Source of the DNA: Salegentibacter sp. R32
GTDB taxonomy: Bacteria; Bacteroidota; Bacteroidia; Flavobacteriales; Flavobacteriaceae
Assembly: GCF_008692195.1 (NCBI RefSeq)
Contig: NZ_RXOM01000054.1
Coordinates: 1-64,000 of the forward strand
Length of the DNA stretch: 64,000 nucleotides
Reading direction: 5' to 3'
The translations under genes were made by a program, and so were the position numbers. The notes below the pieces were generated by a model. The model worked only from the letters and a program-made list of their open reading frames with translations. It was not told where the DNA came from and made no database searches. The number at the start of each line of letters is the position of its first letter. Within the stretch, counting starts at the first letter, position 1. This document shows positions 60,268 through 64,000 of the stretch, one piece after another.

Positions 60268-60879
60268 TTATTTTTTCTTACTTCGAAGAACAGGATTTAA
60301 TTCATCGTCGTTGTACATTTTCATTTGCTTGTAGACTTTCATGTATTTATCTCCATTTTCAATATCTTCTAATAATTGATTGATGGCTAAAGATAAATCT
60401 ACTCGCTGTTCTAATAAAATATCAAGTTTTGCTTGACAAGCTATTTTGTGCTCTTGAGAAGCATCTTCACGAGTGGCTTCTTCATTCATATGATAAATCT
60501 TTAAAGCGAGAATAGAAAGACGGTCAATAGCCCAAGCAGGACTTTCTGTATTGATAGTTGCGGTTTGCTTAACACCTACATCTTTATATTTATCTAAAAA
60601 ATAACTGTCGATATACTCCACCATATCGGTACGATCCTGATTAGAAGCATCAATTTGACGTTTTAGTTTTAAAGCAGAAACAGGGTCTATTTCCGGATCA
60701 CGAATAATATCCTCATAATGCCATTGCACGGTATCTATCCAGCATTTTCTGTACAATAAATGCTCAATGAGGTCTTGTGTTTCGTCATAAGGATTTTCAA
60801 AAGGTTGGTCTACTGTGTTAAGTACATGATATTTTTCGATGACCTCTTCAAAAATGTGATTTGCTTTATCTGAAAACAT
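60268..60879 (-). CDS. DUF4254 protein
   Basis: 203 residues, all-helical, cytoplasmic, no signal peptide. It has the family hallmarks LLYRKCWIDTVQWHYEDIIR (about 42-61), ASNQDRTDMVEYIDSYF and INTESPAWAIDRLSILALKI. Function unknown. In Bacteroidota DUF4254 genes commonly adjoin GT9 glycosyltransferase genes, as here, so a role in surface glycan synthesis is likely but unproven. It begins six bases after the methylase gene. Confidence 0.85.
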   Translation of the reverse strand: MFSDKANHIFEEVIEKYHVLNTVDQPFENPYDETQDLIEHLLYRKCWIDTVQWHYEDIIRDPEIDPVSALKLKRQIDASNQDRTDMVEYIDSYFLDKYKDVGVKQTATINTESPAWAIDRLSILALKIYHMNEEATREDASQEHKIACQAKLDILLEQRVDLSLAINQLLEDIENGDKYMKVYKQMKMYNDDELNPVLRSKKK

Positions 60880-60885
60880 ATATTT

Positions 60886-61884
60886 TTATTTTTCTAAAAT
60901 GTGTAAATATTCTATGGTTGCGTTGGCTTTATGTTTACGGTTTTCTGTTTTATCGGCTTTAAAACGTTGATAGTTTTTGGTTGCCAAACTATACTTTCCG
61001 TATTTGCTCATTATTGTTTTTATTACTTCAGGAGGCATTAAACCTTCATTATTGTAACTTAAAAAAATGTAAGAAAATTTTGCTTTCTTGATTAATTCTT
61101 CAAACTCAGCAGCCACTTCTTTTCGCTTACAATATACCGATTTATAATAATCCCGTAAACCGGTTTTTCCTTTGGGTGCAAAGGTATCATATTTTGCGAT
61201 AGTGGTAAGCAAATGATAATTAGCTCCGTACTGCCGGGCATTGTACGGCGGATCTAAATATAAAATATCGCCTTCTATTTGCTGAATTAACTTATTGGCA
61301 TCTTCCTGAAATACTCGATGAGCATTTTCCGTTGCTACAAATTCTGCAGGTTGAATCACCAATTCTTTGGCCGCAGAAGTTTTTATTTTTTTTAGAAAAG
61401 CTCCGTAAACCGAAGCGGTATTGGCTACTTTGTCGGCACTTTCTAGCAAGGAAGCTAAGAGAAAATAATAGAGGTTTTCTGAAATTTCTTCGGAAGCTTT
61501 CCAAGTTTCAATTTGTTGTCGGCAAGCATCTATTTTTTCAGCATTCTTTTCAGAAAAAAATAATCGTTCGGCTTTTCCGTTTTCTCCGTATTCTTCAGCA
61601 ATAAATCCTTTTTTACCTGCTAATTTATTCAACTGTCGAATATAGTTTTCTGCGGAAGGAATTTCTTGATGGTTTTCAATGTAATTTTTCAGCAATATAA
61701 AACTGTAGAATTCGATATCGTTGGCAATTACTTGTTTTACGAGTGGTTTAAAAGTTCTGCCTACAATTCCTGTTCCGGCAAAAAGATCGCAAAAAACACG
61801 CTCAGAAAGTGGTTGCTGAATGGTGTTTTCGACAACTTCCAAAATCCAAGAAGAGAGTTTGTTTTTAGACCCGATGTAATTCAT
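60886..61884 (-). CDS. D12-class DNA adenine N6-methyltransferase
   Basis: 332 residues. MNYIGSKNKLSSWILEVVEN is the D12 start. SAM-binding motif I is FCDLFAGTGIVGRTF (about 32-46). The catalytic DPPY motif lies in DILYLDPPYNARQYGANYHL (about 205-224). A large inserted target-recognition region spans about 75-195. It is translationally coupled (ATGA overlap) to an upstream gene of unknown family with nuclease-like residues, so it may be the modification half of a type II restriction-modification pair. An orphan methylase is the alternative. Recognition site unknown. Confidence 0.88.
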   Translation of the reverse strand: MNYIGSKNKLSSWILEVVENTIQQPLSERVFCDLFAGTGIVGRTFKPLVKQVIANDIEFYSFILLKNYIENHQEIPSAENYIRQLNKLAGKKGFIAEEYGENGKAERLFFSEKNAEKIDACRQQIETWKASEEISENLYYFLLASLLESADKVANTASVYGAFLKKIKTSAAKELVIQPAEFVATENAHRVFQEDANKLIQQIEGDILYLDPPYNARQYGANYHLLTTIAKYDTFAPKGKTGLRDYYKSVYCKRKEVAAEFEELIKKAKFSYIFLSYNNEGLMPPEVIKTIMSKYGKYSLATKNYQRFKADKTENRKHKANATIEYLHILEK

Positions 61885-62519
61885 TTAACCGCCCAAATTA
61901 TATCTGAATAGATGCTTTTATTATTCAGTTGAAGTTGTTCTAATTTTGAAGCGTCAAAGGTAGAAACATATTTTTGAATGCATTGTTTTAGGAGCCTGAT
62001 TTCTGCTTTTAATTTCCAGTGTTCTCCATCTTCTGCATAGGTTACGATAAACAATCGGTTTTCTAAATGTTTTCGTTGTTGCTGACTTTGATTTTTATAC
62101 AACCAATACAATAATTCTTCGTGATGATGCTGGGCATAATAGAAGGTTTGCTTGTAAGCTTCGGGAAAAACAGATGTTTTATGATCAAAATCTATTCCGC
62201 GTAAATTAAAATCGACCAATCGGTCTTTATGATTTAAAGATGGGGTGACGCCATCAATTTCAGTAAAAATTTGTTCAACGGCCATCGCACTCCAAAAGTT
62301 AAACCATCTGTTGGCTGCATAATTAAAGAGTTCACGTTTGTTTAATCCATAAGCTTCGGTGGTAGCTTTCATCGCTTCAACCACGGCTTCCCAAGAAAGA
62401 AAATCATAAATAAAATTGGTGTAGTTATCCCATTTATCGTTTTGCTTTTTGCCCCATTGATAAGGATAGGGTAAACGCTGTTTTAATTGATTTTCGATGT
62501 AGGTTAAATCTAAATTCAA
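61881..62519 (-). CDS. Unnamed protein coupled to the methylase, possible PD-(D/E)XK restriction enzyme
   Basis: 212 residues, no signal or membrane segment. I do not recognise the family. The middle part contains E82 and E87 in AVEQIFTE, D103 in DRLVDF and D112-H113-K114 in GIDFDHKTSVFP, an order (acidic helix residue, Asp, then D-x-K followed by small or hydrophobic residues) typical of PD-(D/E)XK nucleases. It starts with TTG at 62519 overlapping the preceding TGA, and its own TGA overlaps the methylase ATG. Such coupling suggests the two act together. Nuclease activity is an inference. Confidence 0.6.
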   Translation of the reverse strand: MNLDLTYIENQLKQRLPYPYQWGKKQNDKWDNYTNFIYDFLSWEAVVEAMKATTEAYGLNKRELFNYAANRWFNFWSAMAVEQIFTEIDGVTPSLNHKDRLVDFNLRGIDFDHKTSVFPEAYKQTFYYAQHHHEELLYWLYKNQSQQQRKHLENRLFIVTYAEDGEHWKLKAEIRLLKQCIQKYVSTFDASKLEQLQLNNKSIYSDIIWAVK

Positions 62520-63445
62520 AAGGCAATAAACGGAACTAAAATGGTTAACAATACTAACGATATTAATAGTACTTCTTTAAAGATGTATTCTCCTTTTTGC
62601 TCAAAATAATTGGCTCCCATAATGCAAACCGGTAAAATAAAAAAAAGCAGTTCTGAACCATTTTTACGCGGCGATAGAATAATTACCAAAATAGAAATTA
62701 ACCAAGCCGCGAGTACTAAATAAAGGGTTGCTTTTAACCTTCTGGTAGCATTTTGCAAACTTTTAAAAAAGTAAAATAACGCCCAGATGGTAAAAGTTAA
62801 GAGCACACTTACCGGTAAAATTATTTTTGCTGAATGATAATTTGAAAAGCTTAATACAGGAAAGTTAAATGAAGATAGTGGGTAAAAAAAACTTTCGTAA
62901 AAAAGCAGACTGAAACAAGTTTCTATAACGTATACAGCCATCAAGGCAACCAATGGAATTAGCCAGTTTTTAAAATCGTTGTTGGCATAAAGTAAAATCC
63001 CGAAAAATGGCAATATGATGAATAAGATACTTTCGGGATAAAACAGATAGGCAAAACCAATCCAGAAAGAAGCATCGAAAAGCTTCTTTTTAATATGAAC
63101 GCCAGACCGTAAACTTACAATTCTTCTTAAACTCAATAAAATAAACAGTCCCGAAATTAAAACATTACTTGATTTTAAAATGGGCAAGAACATCATGCTA
63201 AAAACCGCAAAAAAGAAAATGGTGTAAGTATTTTTTTTGGTGACCCTATTTCTTTTTACAATAAAATTGATAAGCACCATTAAAAATAAATAAACCAGTA
63301 AAAGCCCTACTTTTTTTAAAGTATACGACCAAGAAATAGTTCTCTCTGCAATAAAAAAATTAACAAACAAAAAATAAAACCCCATTAAAAAGCCCACTAA
63401 TAAGAAGTTGATAGGTTTAGATTTTTTAAAAAAGCTTGTTAACAT
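62516..63445 (-). CDS. DUF6427 membrane protein
   Basis: 309 residues with about nine to ten membrane helices and very short loops (INFLLVGFLMGFYFLFVNFF, NTYTIFFFAVFSMMFLPILK, SILFIILPFFGILLYANNDF, KATLYLVLAAWLISILVIIL). It is a Bacteroidota family of unknown function, somewhat like O-antigen/glycan membrane proteins. It is the first gene of a five-gene run to GT9 (DUF6427, unknown, methylase, DUF4254, GT9). It is divergent from the DUF6341 gene. Confidence 0.78.
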   Translation of the reverse strand: MLTSFFKKSKPINFLLVGFLMGFYFLFVNFFIAERTISWSYTLKKVGLLLVYLFLMVLINFIVKRNRVTKKNTYTIFFFAVFSMMFLPILKSSNVLISGLFILLSLRRIVSLRSGVHIKKKLFDASFWIGFAYLFYPESILFIILPFFGILLYANNDFKNWLIPLVALMAVYVIETCFSLLFYESFFYPLSSFNFPVLSFSNYHSAKIILPVSVLLTFTIWALFYFFKSLQNATRRLKATLYLVLAAWLISILVIILSPRKNGSELLFFILPVCIMGANYFEQKGEYIFKEVLLISLVLLTILVPFIAF

Positions 63446-63465
63446 TGTCTAATTTATTACTTTTG
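63436..63465 (+). promoter_or_regulatory. Promoter of the DUF6341 gene
   Basis: TTG at 63436-63438 and TACTTTTG at 63458-63465, separated by 19 bases, form a full Bacteroidota -33/-7 match. The -33 part lies inside the 5' end of the divergent DUF6427 gene. Confidence 0.6.
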
Positions 63466-63493
63466 TATCTAAATTATATTAAAGTTTCTTCTA

Positions 63494-63724
63494 ATGAAAG
63501 ATTTTTTTGAATTTATAGAATATATTTTTGTAGATATTCTTTTTAAACCATTGGATTGGTTGAGAGAACTTCAATTAGATAGTTGGGCAGCAGCGAATGC
63601 TTTAAACTGGATATTTATAATTATAGGAATCGTTGCCTTTTGCTACTGGTTAAAGCAATTACGTACTTTTGCTGATGAGGAGCACAAAAGGCAAGAAAAA
63701 TATTACGGTAAGTACTGGAACTAG
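63494..63724 (+). CDS. DUF6341 small membrane protein
   Basis: 76 residues. FEYIFVDILFKPLDWLREL-type start (amphipathic), then one clear membrane helix at about 37-54 (NWIFIIIGIVAFCYWLKQLR), then a charged tail. It is a flavobacterial small-protein family of unknown function. It lies between DUF6427 and purD, its usual place in flavobacterial genomes. It converges with purD: the stops are only three bases apart. Confidence 0.75.
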   Translation: MKDFFEFIEYIFVDILFKPLDWLRELQLDSWAAANALNWIFIIIGIVAFCYWLKQLRTFADEEHKRQEKYYGKYWN

Positions 63725-63727
63725 AAA

Positions 63728-64000
63728 TTAGTTCAAGTCCTTACCTAAGTCTTTACGATAATACATCTTATCAAAATGAAGTTTTTCTACATTTTGATAA
63801 GATTTTTTTAGTGCTTTATTGTAATCTTCTCCAAAGGAAGTGATGGCAATCACCCGACCTCCATTAGTGACTACTTTCCCATTTTCTTCTTTTGTTCCGG
63901 CGTGAAATACGATAGAATCTTTGATGCTTTCTATTCCGTTGATTTCCTTTCCTTTCTCATAAGCCTCAGGATAACCTCCAGAAACCGTCATTACTGTGGT
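63728..64000 (-). CDS. purD: Phosphoribosylamine-glycine ligase, C-terminal part (runs off the window)
   Basis: The last ~91 residues of PurD (GAR synthetase), continuing beyond the right edge. TVMTVSGGYPEAYEKGKEIN, IVFHAGTKEENGKVVTNGGR and VIAITSFGEDYNKALKKSYQ match the C-terminal domain of the family, which closes over the active site. The enzyme joins 5-phosphoribosylamine with glycine using ATP; it acts between the PurF-like and PurN enzymes encoded elsewhere in this window. Confidence 0.93.
   Translation of the reverse strand, partial: TTVMTVSGGYPEAYEKGKEINGIESIKDSIVFHAGTKEENGKVVTNGGRVIAITSFGEDYNKALKKSYQNVEKLHFDKMYYRKDLGKDLN

Overview
The window looks like an ordinary chromosomal stretch of a member of the Flavobacteriaceae (phylum Bacteroidota). 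Evidence: AT-rich DNA; many promoters of the Bacteroidota type (-7 element TAnnTTTG, often with a TTG near -33); lineage-typical genes (SprE/PorW of the type IX secretion and gliding system, bactofilin, the IPExxxVDY, DUF4292, DUF5687, DUF6168, DUF6341 and DUF6427 families, a GbsR-type regulator in front of an RND pump); and an ATP synthase operon that lacks atpD and atpC. There is no rRNA, CRISPR array or prophage. The one tRNA is Ala(GGC).

Layout. 1-0.5 kb: the start of an IS1595-type transposase cut by the window edge, a small GIY-YIG gene with an odd N-terminus, and a palindromic repeat. 0.5-2.8 kb: pbpC. 2.9-9.2 kb: a tripartite efflux operon (GbsR-like regulator, adaptor, RND pump, outer membrane factor) with a clear operator-promoter and a terminator. 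9.3-15.4 kb: YciI-domain lipoprotein, CYTH protein, MscS channel, MltF transglycosylase, NAD(P)-binding protein and DNA polymerase IV. 15.4-16.7 kb: a Fic-domain gene preceded by seven TGCAA-core sites spaced at 20 bp, the most unusual element here. 17-21.3 kb: acpP-fabF-rnc-(IPExxxVDY)-pyk. 21.4-26.5 kb: purN, a viroplasmin-RNase H gene, an OmpW-like porin, a PfkB-type kinase and an amidophosphoribosyltransferase. 26.7-38.4 kb: superoxide dismutase, an AddA-like helicase-nuclease, kbl, an OmpA protein with calcium-binding-type repeats, an AddB-like nuclease, a hydrolase, a K+/H+ antiporter and tRNA-Ala.

38.5-45 kb: envelope genes (EnvC-type M23 protein, DUF4292 lipoprotein, TPR protein, nucleotidyltransferase, dut, flippase). 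45.1-53.9 kb: sprE - bactofilin - atpZ - DUF6168, then atpB-E-F-H-A-G, with a terminator-like hairpin after atpE and a second hairpin between atpA and atpG. 54-57.9 kb: an operon with a PadR regulator, two related membrane proteins, a DUF5687 permease and an ABC ATPase, with an inverted repeat over the padR promoter. 58-59 kb: a PaaE-like ferredoxin reductase. 59.1-63.4 kb: GT9 glycosyltransferase, DUF4254, a D12-class adenine methylase tightly coupled to an unnamed protein with PD-(D/E)XK-like residues (possible restriction-modification pair), and DUF6427. The window ends with DUF6341 and the 3' part of purD.

Most genes are housekeeping. Best leads for new biology: the phased operator array of the Fic gene, the methylase/putative nuclease pair, the PadR-linked twin membrane proteins, and the RNA hairpins inside the atp operon. 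All functional assignments rest on reading motifs by eye; no database search was run.
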